DNA of 64,000 bases, from NCBI RefSeq assembly GCF_000217935.1, contig NZ_AFHI01000045.1, positions 1 through 64,000 on the forward strand. The letters are read 5' to 3'. How positions within the stretch are numbered: the first letter of the stretch is position 1; every line of letters begins with the position of its first letter. Of this stretch, positions 1 to 9,775 are shown piece by piece. The notes under the pieces are model-generated. The model was not told the DNA's origin and searched no databases. It worked only from the letters and a program-made list of their open reading frames with translations. The position numbers were made by a program, and so were the translations under genes. This DNA is from Rheinheimera sp. A13L. Its GTDB lineage: Bacteria > Pseudomonadota > Gammaproteobacteria > Enterobacterales > Alteromonadaceae.

Positions 1-400
1 TGGCGCCGAATTCGGCCAACAACTTATCTAAAATCGGCTGATTAGCATCAGGGAACTGATACTGATCCAGCTCTGACAAAGGCACCCAGCGCACTGGCTG
101 GCCTTCCAGACCCTTTGCTTCCCCTTCAAACTGCTGCACCAGATGAATATCCAGCAACACTGTTTTTTCGGGGTAGGCATACTGCAGCTCAAACCATGGG
201 CTTGAAGCTGCAATATCTAAATCGATTTCTTCTTTCAGTTCACGCGCCAAAGCCTGGCTGGTGGTTTCACCCGTTTCCACTTTACCACCGGGAAACTCCC
301 AGCGACCGCCCTGGTGTAATTTGTCAGGGCGTAACGCTAACAGTACCTGTTGATCCTTTAAAATCACACCAACGGCCACATGAACTACTTTAAGCGTCAT
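1..400 (-). CDS. mutT: MutT-type 8-oxo-dGTP diphosphatase, 3' end beyond window
   Basis: Nudix hydrolase that removes oxidised dGTP from the nucleotide pool. Translating the minus strand from the ATG at 400 gives an open frame of 133 codons to the window edge with no stop, so the gene is cut by the window. The N-terminus reads MTLKVVHVAVGVILKDQQVL. The Nudix box starts at GGKVETGE and continues RELKEE, matching Gx5Ex7REUxEE; the usual Gly near the end of the box is Asp here. E. coli MutT is 129 aa, so almost all of the protein is present. It lies 3 bp downstream of secA, as in E. coli (secA-mutT). Confidence in the family is high. Confidence 0.9.
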   Translation of the reverse strand, partial: MTLKVVHVAVGVILKDQQVLLALRPDKLHQGGRWEFPGGKVETGETTSQALARELKEEIDLDIAASSPWFELQYAYPEKTVLLDIHLVQQFEGEAKGLEGQPVRWVPLSELDQYQFPDANQPILDKLLAEFGA

Positions 401-403
401 GGT

Positions 404-3115
404 TTAAACCAACTTACCGTGACACTGTTTGTATTTTTTACCTGAGCCACAAGGACAAGGATCGTTACGTCCTACTTTTTCAGCATCACGAAACACAGCC
501 GAAGCGCTGCTATGTGGAACTTCAGTAGCCACTTGTTCCATTTCTTCGTGCTGGAACTGCATATCGGTACTTTCTGCTTTACGGCGTTGCTCTTCTACTG
601 CATCGACGTCTTCAGCTGCACGGATCTGAACCCGTGACAACACACCAATCACATCCAGTTTCAGGTTGTCCAGCATAGTGGAGAACAACTCAAAAGCTTC
701 ACGCTTGTATTCTTGTTTCGGGTTCTTCTGTGCATAACCACGTAAGTTAATGCCCTGACGTAAATGGTCCATTGCCGCCAGGTGTTCTTTCCAGTGTGTG
801 TCTAAGCTTTGCAGCATCACTGACTTTTCAAACTGACGCAGCACCGAAGGGCCAACCATATGCTCTTTCAGCTCGTAAGACTTATCCACTACTTCGTGGA
901 TTTGCTCACGCAGCTTCTCTTCAAAGAGTTTTTTGTCGTCCGCTAACCATTTGGCAATAGGCATGTCGATGGCAAAATCAGAGCGGAATCGCGCTTCTAA
1001 GCCCGGAATATCCCACATTTCGTCCAGTGACTGAGGCGGAATGTATTGATCCAGCACTGAAGCCACTACATCGTGACGAATGGCATTGATGGTTTCAGAA
1101 ATATCAGCCGTATCCATCAGCTCATTACGTTGCTCATACACCACTTTACGCTGGTCGTTGGCTACGTCATCAAATTCCAGTAATTGCTTACGGATATCAA
1201 AGTTACGGGCTTCTACTTTACGTTGGGCATTTTCAATAGCGCGACTGACCCATGGATGCTCAATGGCTTCACCTGGTTCCATGCCCAGTTTGCGCATCAT
1301 GCCCGCCATGCGGTCTGAAGCAAAAATACGCATTAATGCATCGTCTAACGATAAGTAGAACCGTGAAGAACCCGGATCACCCTGACGACCAGAACGACCC
1401 CGTAACTGGTTGTCGATACGACGGGATTCATGACGTTCAGTACCGATGATATGCAAACCACCAGACTCAATTACTGCGTCATGGCGTTTTTGCCATTCTT
1501 GTTTCACTTGTTCAATTTGTTCTGCGCTGACATCACCTAAAGCGGCCAGTTCAGCTTGTAAGTTACCACCCAGAACTATATCTGTACCACGACCGGCCAT
1601 GTTAGTGGCTATAGTCACAGTGCCTGGCTGACCGGCCTGAGCAATAATTTGCGCTTCGTTGGCGTGGAACTTGGCATTTAATACCTGATGCGGAATTTTA
1701 GCTTCATGCAGCAATTTCGACAGATACTCAGAACTTTCAATGGACGCAGTACCCACCAGAATAGGACGCTTCAGTGCACGGTTCTCTTCAATGTCTTTGA
1801 TAATCGCCTGATACTTTTCTTCTACCGTCAGATACACCAAATCAGGCATATCCTTACGCACCATAGGTCTGTTGGTTGGAACTACTATGGTTTCTAAGCC
1901 GTAAATAGACTGGAATTCAAAAGCTTCAGTGTCTGCAGTACCTGTCATACCAGCCAGTTTGTCGTACAAACGGAACAGGTTCTGGAAGGTGATAGAAGCT
2001 AAAGTCTGGTTTTCGTGGTTAATACGAACCCCTTCTTTGGCTTCAATGGCCTGGTGCAAACCTTCAGACCAGCGACGGCCTTCCATAGTTCGGCCTGTAT
2101 GCTCATCAACGATAACAATCTCGTTATCTTTGATCACATAGTCTACGTCTTTCTTAAACAGGTTGTGCGCGCGTAATGCAGCATAGGTATGGTGCAACAA
2201 GGTAATGTTAGCCGCAGAGAACAGCGAGTCACCAGGTTGGATTAATCCAAGCTCCTGTAAAATTTCTTCAACCCGGATCTGGCCCAGTTCAGTCAGATAA
2301 ATTTGTTTGGCTTTTTCATCTATGGTGAAGTGACCATCACCCATAGCGCCTTCTTCATCTTCTTTTTCCTGCTTAACAAGCTGAGGCACCACTGTATTGA
2401 TCACGCGGTACAGCTCAGAGCTGTCTTCCGCCTGACCCGAAATAATCAGTGGAGTACGGGCTTCGTCTATTAAAATAGAATCCACTTCATCGATAATGGC
2501 ATAAGCTAAATGACGCTGAACCCGCTCTACAGCAGAAAATGCCATGTTGTCGCGCAGGTAATCAAAACCAAATTCATTGTTGGTACCGTAAGTGATATCT
2601 GCGTTGTAGGCGGCTTGTTTATCCGTATGGCCCATACCAGGCACGTTCACACCGACTGTTAAGCCTAAGAAATCAAATAAAGGCGCGTTGGTTTCCGCAT
2701 CACGACGGGCTAGGTAGTCGTTGACCGTAATAACGTGTACAGCCTGACCACTTAAAGCATTTAAGTAAGCAGGCAAAGTAGCAGTTAAGGTTTTACCTTC
2801 ACCTGTACGCATCTCAGAGATTTTACCCTGATGCAAAACTATACCGCCAATCAGCTGCACATCAAAATGACGCATCTTAAACACACGTTTACTGGCTTCA
2901 CGTACTGTGGCAAAAGCCTCTGGTAATAAATCATCCAGTGTGGCGCCGTCTGCAACGCGCTGTTTAAATTCAGCGGTTTTTAGTTTGAGTTGTTCGTCGG
3001 TCAGGGCAACAAAAGAAGGTTCCAGGCTATTAATCAGATCAACCGTTTTTTTCAGCTTTTTTAAATAACGATCATTACGACTACCGATTAATTTGGCGAA
3101 AAATTTTCCAAACAT
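404..3115 (-). CDS. secA: SecA, preprotein translocase ATPase
   Basis: Motor ATPase that drives proteins through SecYEG. The ATG at 3115 gives 903 aa, close to E. coli SecA (901), and starts [16 protein letters not shown], the usual SecA beginning. The frame is open back to a GTG at 3178, which would add 21 unusual residues and is less likely. Visible motifs: Walker A MRTGEGKT, Walker [14 protein letters not shown], helicase motif [10 protein letters not shown] and [12 protein letters not shown]. The C-terminal zinc and SecB-binding tail is [14 protein letters not shown]. No secM is present; an M23 peptidase gene lies immediately upstream. A short dyad (GACTC...GAGTC) lies just before the ATG, but whether it regulates is unknown. 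Confidence 0.97.
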   Translation of the reverse strand: MFGKFFAKLIGSRNDRYLKKLKKTVDLINSLEPSFVALTDEQLKLKTAEFKQRVADGATLDDLLPEAFATVREASKRVFKMRHFDVQLIGGIVLHQGKISEMRTGEGKTLTATLPAYLNALSGQAVHVITVNDYLARRDAETNAPLFDFLGLTVGVNVPGMGHTDKQAAYNADITYGTNNEFGFDYLRDNMAFSAVERVQRHLAYAIIDEVDSILIDEARTPLIISGQAEDSSELYRVINTVVPQLVKQEKEDEEGAMGDGHFTIDEKAKQIYLTELGQIRVEEILQELGLIQPGDSLFSAANITLLHHTYAALRAHNLFKKDVDYVIKDNEIVIVDEHTGRTMEGRRWSEGLHQAIEAKEGVRINHENQTLASITFQNLFRLYDKLAGMTGTADTEAFEFQSIYGLETIVVPTNRPMVRKDMPDLVYLTVEEKYQAIIKDIEENRALKRPILVGTASIESSEYLSKLLHEAKIPHQVLNAKFHANEAQIIAQAGQPGTVTIATNMAGRGTDIVLGGNLQAELAALGDVSAEQIEQVKQEWQKRHDAVIESGGLHIIGTERHESRRIDNQLRGRSGRQGDPGSSRFYLSLDDALMRIFASDRMAGMMRKLGMEPGEAIEHPWVSRAIENAQRKVEARNFDIRKQLLEFDDVANDQRKVVYEQRNELMDTADISETINAIRHDVVASVLDQYIPPQSLDEMWDIPGLEARFRSDFAIDMPIAKWLADDKKLFEEKLREQIHEVVDKSYELKEHMVGPSVLRQFEKSVMLQSLDTHWKEHLAAMDHLRQGINLRGYAQKNPKQEYKREAFELFSTMLDNLKLDVIGVLSRVQIRAAEDVDAVEEQRRKAESTDMQFQHEEMEQVATEVPHSSASAVFRDAEKVGRNDPCPCGSGKKYKQCHGKLV

Positions 3116-3215
3116 TTTATAAATACCACTTCTTGGTTGAGACTCACTCCGAGTCCGGCCTGAGCCTTTTTTACTCACATCCCAGAAACTCCTGCTTCAG
3201 GAAAGTGAGTACATA

Positions 3216-4130
3216 TTATTGGATACGGCGATTAACAAACATCATAGGGTCAATTTGCTGCCCGTTTTTCAGTACTTCGTAATGCACATGGGGGCCTGTT
3301 GAACGGCCAGTGCTGCCCATAATGGCAACTTCTTGCCCTTTGGTCACCATCTGTCCAACCTGAACAGTGGTCTCTTTGGCATGAGCATAACGAGTGCGAT
3401 AGCCATCACTATGCTCAATTTCAACCATTTTACCGTAACCAAAACGTTCTCCAGCCCAGGTGACTATGCCACCTGCTGTCGCAAAAATAGAATCACCTTC
3501 CCTGCCAGCAAAATCTACCCCACGGTGTACTGAAGGCTCCCCACTAAAGGGATCACTGCGTACACCAAAGCTCGACGATAAATAACCACTTAATACAGGG
3601 CGGCCTGATAACTGAACGCTTTTTCCTATATGGTGATTCAAATCCAGAGATTCAAGCATCGCAAAGCGGGTTTGTTCTGATTGCAGATTTTGCTCCAGCT
3701 CGTTGAGCTGCAACAATACGGCATTCAGTTCAGCCAGACTGATCTCTGTCGAAGTTTGTGCTGGTCCCCCCATAGCCGGGTTCTCGTGCAGGTTAAACTC
3801 TTCTGTCGATAAATTGGCGGCGTCAATTAAGCGTTCACCCACCATATTCAGTCGGTTCACCTGAGCCTGCAGTGTTGCCACTTTGGACGTCAACGCAGCC
3901 AGCTGATTTTCAGCGCGACGGCGAATATCCGCTATTTCTTCAGTTTCAGCGGCACGGCTCAGCTGAACTTTTTCAAGTTCGGCATTGCCTTTCTGAAACA
4001 GATTAGCAAAAGCTGCACCTGCCCCAGACGCAATACAAAAAAGTAAGACGGCCGTGACTGTCAGTTGCGATGGCGTGCTGCCAAAGCTGAAGTGGCGATG
4101 TCGGCCACGATAGAAAACTGTTACACTCAT
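3216..4130 (-). CDS. M23 family metallopeptidase (LytM/NlpD-like), membrane anchored
   Basis: A 304-aa predicted peptidoglycan endopeptidase or amidase activator. Residues about 24-45 form one membrane segment (LTVTAVLLFCIASGAGAAFA), followed by a coiled-coil region (about 50-165, rich in E, Q and L heptads) and a C-terminal LytM domain. Zinc-ligand motifs look intact: HRGVDFAGREGD (HxxxD), the HSDGYRTRYAH segment, and HVHYEV (HxH), so it may be an active enzyme rather than an EnvC/NlpD-like activator. It occupies the place of secM between lpxC and secA and lies about 100 bp upstream of the secA ATG, probably co-transcribed. Its start faces the divergent dciA gene 29 bp away. Confidence 0.88.
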   Translation of the reverse strand: MSVTVFYRGRHRHFSFGSTPSQLTVTAVLLFCIASGAGAAFANLFQKGNAELEKVQLSRAAETEEIADIRRRAENQLAALTSKVATLQAQVNRLNMVGERLIDAANLSTEEFNLHENPAMGGPAQTSTEISLAELNAVLLQLNELEQNLQSEQTRFAMLESLDLNHHIGKSVQLSGRPVLSGYLSSSFGVRSDPFSGEPSVHRGVDFAGREGDSIFATAGGIVTWAGERFGYGKMVEIEHSDGYRTRYAHAKETTVQVGQMVTKGQEVAIMGSTGRSTGPHVHYEVLKNGQQIDPMMFVNRRIQ

Positions 4131-4159
4131 GCAACCTCAGTATAAATTCATAAGTTAAG

Positions 4160-4636
4160 ATGGCGCGCTATTCTCAGAAACCAGTGGATCTAAGTCAGTT
4201 GCTGCAACAAAGCTCTTTGTTGTCTACCATGCAGCACGCCGATCTGTTGCGCCAACTTAATACCGAATTAGCGCAGTTTCTGCAACTGGATCCATCCGGT
4301 TTTTGCAAAATTAGTACCATAAAAGCTGGTCGCTTAGTAATTTTATGCCAATCGCCTGCCTGGGCAACCCGGCTGAAAATGCAAAGAGAGGCCATTCTAG
4401 ACAATTTCCGCCAGAAAATCTTGCCGGATTTAGCAGGTATCGATATTGAAGTGTCACCCAATACCCAGCTGCAGTATGTCAAAGCGGAAGAAATCAAAAC
4501 TGAAGGACCTAAAATCTCTGAACAAGCTGCGGTGTATTTACTGGCTTTAGCACAAAACAGTGAAGGTGAGTTAAAGCAGAAACTACAAAGGCTGGCAGAG
4601 CTGGCTCAAAAACCTGACTCTGCCCCCAAGACTTAG
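4160..4636 (+). CDS. dciA: DUF721 / DciA-family protein, probable DnaB helicase loader
   Basis: A 158-aa protein with the DUF721 fold in its first ~110 residues (start [15 protein letters not shown], core [19 protein letters not shown]). DUF721 proteins include DciA, the ancestral replicative helicase loader in bacteria lacking phage-type DnaC. It is the only plus-strand gene in the first 22 kb. It is divergent from the M23 gene and convergent with lpxC; its TAG stop (4634-4636) overlaps the lpxC stop on the other strand. A DciA-like gene beside lpxC and secA is, as I recall, also seen in Vibrio and Alteromonas relatives. The family is clear; the helicase-loading role is from family knowledge. 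Confidence 0.8.
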   Translation: MARYSQKPVDLSQLLQQSSLLSTMQHADLLRQLNTELAQFLQLDPSGFCKISTIKAGRLVILCQSPAWATRLKMQREAILDNFRQKILPDLAGIDIEVSPNTQLQYVKAEEIKTEGPKISEQAAVYLLALAQNSEGELKQKLQRLAELAQKPDSAPKT

Positions 4637-5544
4637 GCTAATTGTGGCGCTAAGTACGATATTGGCATTTGCGCGTCTTTTTCGAAGCTGACAAATTCCC
4701 AGTTCGCCTGATCAGCAAGCACTGCTGACAATAACTGGTTATTTAAGGCATGACCCGTTTTATAAGAACGGAACTCGCCCAGAATGCTGTAACCGGCCAT
4801 GTATAAATCACCGATTGCATCCAGAATTTTATGTTTGATAAACTCGTCTTCGTAGCGTAAACCGTCCTGGTTTAATACCCTGAACTCATCCAGCACTACG
4901 GCGTTATCAAAACTTCCACCTAACGCCAGATTATTGGCGCGTAAATATTCAATGTCCTGCAGGAAACCAAAAGTACGGGCACGGCTGATGTCTTTAATAA
5001 AAGAGGCGGCTGAGAAGTCCAGCTTCATGCGCTGTTTGGTTTCTGAAATCACAGGATGATCAAAATCGATGGCAAAATCCATACGGAAACCGTGGTGTGG
5101 CACAAACTCGGCCCACTTATCACCGTCTTCAACCCGTACTTTTTGCTTAATGCGGATAAACTTTTTGGCTTTTTTCTGTTCACTGACGCCGGCTTCCAGC
5201 AACAGATAAACAAAAGGGTTGGCACTGCCGTCCATAATTGGAATTTCAGCAGAATCGACTTCGATAAACAGGTTATCGATACCTAAACCAGCCACTGCAG
5301 CCATTAAATGCTCAGTGGTGGACAGGCGTACGCCTTCGTCGTTGATCAAACAAGTACACATCACAGTGTCGCCCACTAATTCAGGGCTGACTTTAAAATC
5401 AACGATCGGGTTCAGATCGACACGCCGGAATACAATACCGGTATTATCAGGAGCAGGCCGGAGAGTAAGCGTAACCTTTTCTCCCTTGTGTAAACCTACC
5501 CCGATCGAGCTGATTGATTTTGCAATGGTACGTTGTTTAATCAT
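4633..5544 (-). CDS. lpxC: LpxC, UDP-3-O-acyl-N-acetylglucosamine deacetylase
   Basis: Zinc deacetylase for the first committed step of lipid A synthesis. 303 aa, close to the E. coli length (305), starting [20 protein letters not shown]. Zinc-site motifs are visible: the [10 protein letters not shown] histidine, and [14 protein letters not shown] with its His and Asp. The C-terminus, which in E. coli controls FtsH degradation, is short and ends [10 protein letters not shown]. It lies downstream of ftsZ across a 103-bp gap containing two hairpins, as in E. coli, and ends tail to tail with dciA, the stop codons sharing bases. Confidence 0.97.
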   Translation of the reverse strand: MIKQRTIAKSISSIGVGLHKGEKVTLTLRPAPDNTGIVFRRVDLNPIVDFKVSPELVGDTVMCTCLINDEGVRLSTTEHLMAAVAGLGIDNLFIEVDSAEIPIMDGSANPFVYLLLEAGVSEQKKAKKFIRIKQKVRVEDGDKWAEFVPHHGFRMDFAIDFDHPVISETKQRMKLDFSAASFIKDISRARTFGFLQDIEYLRANNLALGGSFDNAVVLDEFRVLNQDGLRYEDEFIKHKILDAIGDLYMAGYSILGEFRSYKTGHALNNQLLSAVLADQANWEFVSFEKDAQMPISYLAPQLA

Positions 5545-5595
5545 ATTTTTTCCTGTTCAAATTTTGAACAAATCCAAAATGGCGGCGAAGCATAA

Positions 5596-5658
5596 CATAG
5601 CTGACCAGCTATGCCAACCTTTGGGCCTTTTGTAAGCTGACTAAAAATCAGTCAGCTT
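5596..5658 (-). other. Two hairpins in the ftsZ-lpxC junction
   Basis: A perfect 9-bp stem (AAGCTGACT at 5634-5642, AGTCAGCTT at 5650-5658) includes the ftsZ stop codon. A 7-bp stem CATAGCT-gacc-AGCTATG follows at 5596-5613. Neither is followed by a U tract on the minus strand, so these look more like an attenuator or RNA-processing site than a strong terminator. The effect on lpxC expression is inference. Confidence 0.5.
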
Positions 5659-6835
5659 GTTTACGTAAAAACGCCGGAATATCGAAAATATCGATGTTCG
5701 CTTGTTTTTCCGCTACAGGTTTACTTTGCACATTCGGTACTTCTAACTGCGCCTGTGACATATCACGGGCGGCGTTACCCTGATGATGAGCATAGCTTGT
5801 ACCAGCATTGCCATAAACGTGCGCTGAACGAACTGGTTCATGACGGTGATTTGGCACCAGGCTGATATCAGGCTTACGCTCTGCACCTATACCTGTGGCC
5901 ACTACAGTCACACGCAGCTCATCCGACATATCAGGGTCAATTACAGCACCAACGACTACAGTTGCATTTTCTGAGGCAAAAGCTTTAACCGCATTACCTA
6001 CAGTTTCAAACTCTTCAATGCTGATATCCAGACCAGCCGTGATATTCACCAGAATACCTTTAGCACCTGACAAATCGATATCTTCCAGTAACGGGCTTGA
6101 AATCGCTTGTTCAGCGGCTTCTTCAGCACGGTCAGGACCAGAAGCACGGCCAGTACCCATCATCGCAGTACCCATTTCTGACATGACAGTACGAACGTCG
6201 GCAAAGTCGACGTTAATCAGACCAGGACGAGTGATCAGCTCTGCAATACCCTGCACTGCACCTAACAATACGTTGTTCGCCGCTTTAAACGCATCCAGCA
6301 GGCTGGTGCCTTTGCCTAAGACTTTTAACAACTTGTCGTTAGGAATAGTGATCAGTGAATCCACATGTTTTGCCAGTTCAGCAATACCTTCGTCCGCATA
6401 AGCTAAACGCTTTTTACCTTCGAACGGGAATGGCTTAGTCACAACAGCAACAGTCAAAATACCCATTTCACGGGCTACTTCAGCTACTATTGGGGCAGCA
6501 CCAGTACCAGTACCACCGCCCATACCGGCAGCGATAAAGATCATATCTGCGCCTTGCAGCGTTTTCTTAATAGTCTCACGGTCTTCTTCTGCAGAACGAC
6601 GACCCACTTCAGGGTTAGCACCAGCGCCTAAACCTTTAGTCACGCCAGCACCCAGTTGCAGAGTCATATGTGCAGAAGAGTTACGCAGCGCCTGCGCGTC
6701 CGTATTGGCAGCAATAAATTCAACACCTTCAATGTTGCTTGCAACCATATACTCAACAGCGTTACCGCCACCACCACCAACACCTATTACTTTAATTACA
6801 GCTTCTTCGCTGTGGCTTTCCATTAACTCAAACAT
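5648..6835 (-). CDS. ftsZ: FtsZ, cell division GTPase
   Basis: Tubulin homologue forming the Z ring. 395 aa, slightly longer than E. coli FtsZ (383). Residues 1-320 are the GTPase core with [12 protein letters not shown] and the tubulin signature GGGTGTGA; the synergy-loop region [10 protein letters not shown] is intact. A variable linker of about 50 residues (rich in H, Q and A) precedes the conserved C-terminal peptide [12 protein letters not shown], which binds FtsA and ZipA. It starts 36 bp downstream of ftsA. No unusual residues were seen. Confidence 0.98.
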   Translation of the reverse strand: MFELMESHSEEAVIKVIGVGGGGGNAVEYMVASNIEGVEFIAANTDAQALRNSSAHMTLQLGAGVTKGLGAGANPEVGRRSAEEDRETIKKTLQGADMIFIAAGMGGGTGTGAAPIVAEVAREMGILTVAVVTKPFPFEGKKRLAYADEGIAELAKHVDSLITIPNDKLLKVLGKGTSLLDAFKAANNVLLGAVQGIAELITRPGLINVDFADVRTVMSEMGTAMMGTGRASGPDRAEEAAEQAISSPLLEDIDLSGAKGILVNITAGLDISIEEFETVGNAVKAFASENATVVVGAVIDPDMSDELRVTVVATGIGAERKPDISLVPNHRHEPVRSAHVYGNAGTSYAHHQGNAARDMSQAQLEVPNVQSKPVAEKQANIDIFDIPAFLRKQAD

Positions 6836-6871
6836 AGCTCTCTCTCCGTTTTAGTACGCTTACTCAAAAAG

Positions 6872-8107
6872 TTAAAATTCGCCTTTAAACCAGCTGGTGA
6901 GTCGTTTCACCATGCCGCCGACTGACTCGCGGGCAGCAACAGCTTTTTTTTGCTGGGTCCGCATGTCTTTTCCATAAATCAATAACCCCACTACGCTGGC
7001 GTAGGCCGGGTCCTGTACATATTCTTTTAAACCGCTGATGCCAATCGGATAACCTAAACGCACCGGCATCTGAAAAATATCTTCGGCAAACTCAATGGCA
7101 CCTTCCATTTTGGCGGTACCACCGGTCAGCACTATGCCTGCGGCAATTTGCTCTTCCAGACCACAGCTGCGAATTTCTTCCAGCACCAGTTCAAACAATT
7201 CCTGGTAGCGGGGTTCAACCACCTCAGCCAGGGTATGACGTGACATGCTGCGAGCCGGACGACCACCCACGCTTGGCACTTCAATATTTTCTTCTTTACC
7301 CACCATACTGCGAAGCGCACAGGCGTATTGCACTTTGATATCTTCGGCATGGCCTAAAGGCGTGCGGAAAATTTTGGCAATATCGCTGGTGACCTGATTA
7401 CCGGCCACAGGGATCACAGCGGTATGACGTAAAGCACCATTAGTAAATACCGAGATATCTATAGTGCCGCCGCCCATATCGACGACGCAGACGCCCAGCT
7501 CTTTTTCATCATCCGTCAGCACTGCATAGCTGGACGCTAATGAAGAAAAAATCAGCTGGTCGACATGCAGCTCGCAGCGCTCAGCACATTTTTCGATATT
7601 TTTTGCCATATCATTGGCGCACGTAATGATGTGCGCTTTGGCTTCCATCCGCACCCCTGACATGCCGATTGGGCTTTTAATGCCTTCCTGCATGTCGACT
7701 GAAAATTCCTGTGGCAGCACATGCAACATGCGACGTTCGGCCGAAATAGGCACAGATTTGGCGGCATGAATGACGTTAATCACATCTTCAGCTGTCACTT
7801 CGGCGTCATTAATAGGCACCATGCCACTTTCGTTCTGACAACGAATATGTTTACCGGTAATACCTAAATACACAGAAGACACCCGGCAATCGGCCATCAG
7901 TTCAGCTTCTTCCACAGCGCGGCGCACAGACTGCACCACCAGGTTCAGATCGTTCACACCACCTTTGTCCATACCACGGGCTACATGAGTACCTACACCA
8001 ACAATACTTAACTGATTGTCAGCGGTAATTTCACCCACTAAGGCTTTCACCTGTGCTGTGCCTATATCTAAGCCAACGATAAGATCACGTTCTGTCGACT
8101 TTGTCAT
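6872..8107 (-). CDS. ftsA: FtsA, cell division actin-like protein
   Basis: Actin-family protein tethering FtsZ to the membrane. The ATG at 8107 (MTKSTERDLIVGLDIGTAQV) with an upstream GAGAAG gives 411 aa, near the usual 420. A longer open frame back to 8182 lies inside ftsQ and is not expected to be used. ATPase motifs: DIGTAQVKALVGE (phosphate 1), VVDMGGGTIDISVF (phosphate 2) and GIVLTGGTAKMEG (adenosine). The C-terminal amphipathic membrane helix is VKRLTSWFKGEF. The start overlaps the 3' end of ftsQ by 23 bp, indicating coupled translation. Confidence 0.96.
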   Translation of the reverse strand: MTKSTERDLIVGLDIGTAQVKALVGEITADNQLSIVGVGTHVARGMDKGGVNDLNLVVQSVRRAVEEAELMADCRVSSVYLGITGKHIRCQNESGMVPINDAEVTAEDVINVIHAAKSVPISAERRMLHVLPQEFSVDMQEGIKSPIGMSGVRMEAKAHIITCANDMAKNIEKCAERCELHVDQLIFSSLASSYAVLTDDEKELGVCVVDMGGGTIDISVFTNGALRHTAVIPVAGNQVTSDIAKIFRTPLGHAEDIKVQYACALRSMVGKEENIEVPSVGGRPARSMSRHTLAEVVEPRYQELFELVLEEIRSCGLEEQIAAGIVLTGGTAKMEGAIEFAEDIFQMPVRLGYPIGISGLKEYVQDPAYASVVGLLIYGKDMRTQQKKAVAARESVGGMVKRLTSWFKGEF

Positions 8108-8861
8108 CTTCTTCTCTTTGTTCTGGCGCTTCGACCCAACGTACAGCGACGCCTGTGTCATAACGCAAATCAACTTCGGCAACTGCCTGAGTTTTATGTT
8201 TACTAATCACAGGGTACAAATCGATAAACCGCTGCACCCGCTTTGCCGTATCTTCCCGGCCCAGAGTCAATTGAATGCCCTCTGCTAAATTCAGTTGCCA
8301 GGCCTGACGGGCTGACACTGTTAATCCTGTTGCCATATGCTGATGGACGGTCAGCATCTGATTCAATTGATTGAACATGGTCAGTGCATCCTGCTCGGCC
8401 CCGTCCGGACCTTGTAACTTTGGCAATGACTGTTTTAGTTCAGCTACAGGAGCGACAAAGAGTTGACCTTGTTGATTGAGTAAATATTGGTCATTCCATA
8501 TCGCCACTGGCTTATGTTCAGTCACCACCACCACGAGCGTATCAGGCCATTGTTTGCGCACGGCTGCCTGAGCGACCCAGGGTTGTTGCTGCAGAAACAG
8601 CTGCACCTGATCCACGTTCAAATTAAAAAAGTTACCCAGATACTGTTGTTGCAGCTTTTGGTTTAACCCTGCCGCTTCGATCTGAGAAAAATCGCCATAA
8701 ACCTTCACTTGCTGAATAGGCGCACTTTGTTGATCCTGGCTCCAGAGCCAGATCTGATAGCCTAACCAGCTGACAAACCAGACGGAAAAACAGAAAAACA
8801 CCACACCAGCCCAGAAGGCTTTGTTCACAGGTGTTGTTACTGTCTTGCCGTTTTTAGTCAT
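8085..8861 (-). CDS. ftsQ: FtsQ, cell division protein
   Basis: Bitopic divisome protein linking early and late division proteins. 258 aa: a short cytoplasmic tail (1-14), one membrane helix (about 15-37, AFWAGVVFFCFSVWFVSWLG), a POTRA domain starting PIQQVKVYGDFSQIE, then the FtsQ/DivIB domain with VVVTEHKPVAIW and a TLGRED segment. Its ATG overlaps the ddl stop in an ATGA junction at 8858-8861, and its end overlaps the ftsA start. Confidence 0.94.
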   Translation of the reverse strand: MTKNGKTVTTPVNKAFWAGVVFFCFSVWFVSWLGYQIWLWSQDQQSAPIQQVKVYGDFSQIEAAGLNQKLQQQYLGNFFNLNVDQVQLFLQQQPWVAQAAVRKQWPDTLVVVVTEHKPVAIWNDQYLLNQQGQLFVAPVAELKQSLPKLQGPDGAEQDALTMFNQLNQMLTVHQHMATGLTVSARQAWQLNLAEGIQLTLGREDTAKRVQRFIDLYPVISKHKTQAVAEVDLRYDTGVAVRWVEAPEQREEDDKVDRT

Positions 8862-9772
8862 AAGGTCTGTTCTAAAATCTGTAAAACTAACTGTTCAAAA
8901 CTCAAACCTGCTGCTTTGGCGGCCATAGGCACCAATGACTTTTCTGTCATGCCCGGCACAGTATTCACTTCCAGCAGATAAAAATTACCCTGCTCATCCA
9001 GCATCGCATCCACACGGCCCCAACCTGAAGCACCCACAGCAGTAAAAGCTGCGGCAGCGGCTTGCTGTAAAAACGCCGTCTGCTCAGCTGTTAAAGGCGC
9101 AGGACAAAGGTATTCAGTGCTATTGGACTGATACTTGGCTTCGTAATCATAAAAAGAGCGGGGAGTACGCATTTCAACGACTGGCAGAGCCTTGCCATTG
9201 AGCACAGTCACGGTAAATTCGCGGCCCTGGATCCATTGTTCTACCAGCACATCCGCATCGTACTTAGATGCCACAGCCAATGCCTGTTCCAGCTCTTGTG
9301 CGGTGCTTGCTGCACTCATGCCAATACTGGACCCTTCATTCGCTGGTTTCACCATCACTTTACCAGCTAATTGTTGCAAAATATCCTGATAATTCAGTTG
9401 CTTCCCAGCTTCAGCTACCAAAAATTTCGCCGTAGGCAAACCTTGTGCCTGAAACAGCCATTTGCAGCGGATTTTATCCATCGCCAAAGCTGAACCTAAA
9501 ACACGACTGCCGGTATAAGGCAAACCCATTAACTGCAATGCGCCCTGCATAGTGCCGTCTTCACCACCCCGGCCATGCAGCACGATAAATACGCGGTCAA
9601 AACCAGCTGCAGTCAAAGCACTTAAGGGCTGATCTTTAGGGTCAAAAGCATGGGCGTCTACACCTTGCTTTTGCAGAGCAGCTAAAACTGCGGCACCAGA
9701 ACGCAATGAAACTTCACGTTCTGCCGAGGTTCCACCCAACATCACCGCCACTTTGCCAAATTTGCTGCTCAT
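8858..9772 (-). CDS. ddlB: D-alanine--D-alanine ligase (DdlB)
   Basis: ATP-grasp ligase making the D-Ala-D-Ala dipeptide for MurF. 304 aa (E. coli DdlB 306). Motifs: N-terminal VAVMLGGTSAEREVSL, the VLHGRGGEDGTMQG loop, ATP-grasp KPANEGSSIGM, and the Mg-binding end LLEVNTVPGMTEKSLVPMAA. The GEDG loop and the Tyr-containing SRSFYDYEAKY region suggest a D-Ala rather than a D-Lac enzyme. It lies between murC (3-bp gap) and ftsQ (4-bp overlap), the canonical dcw position. Confidence 0.96.
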   Translation of the reverse strand: MSSKFGKVAVMLGGTSAEREVSLRSGAAVLAALQKQGVDAHAFDPKDQPLSALTAAGFDRVFIVLHGRGGEDGTMQGALQLMGLPYTGSRVLGSALAMDKIRCKWLFQAQGLPTAKFLVAEAGKQLNYQDILQQLAGKVMVKPANEGSSIGMSAASTAQELEQALAVASKYDADVLVEQWIQGREFTVTVLNGKALPVVEMRTPRSFYDYEAKYQSNSTEYLCPAPLTAEQTAFLQQAAAAAFTAVGASGWGRVDAMLDEQGNFYLLEVNTVPGMTEKSLVPMAAKAAGLSFEQLVLQILEQTL

Positions 9773-9775
9773 ACT

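Noticed and set aside
3116-3178. 21-residue N-terminal extension of SecA from a GTG
   Set aside because: The ATG at 3115 matches the family start and length; the extension has no similarity to SecA.
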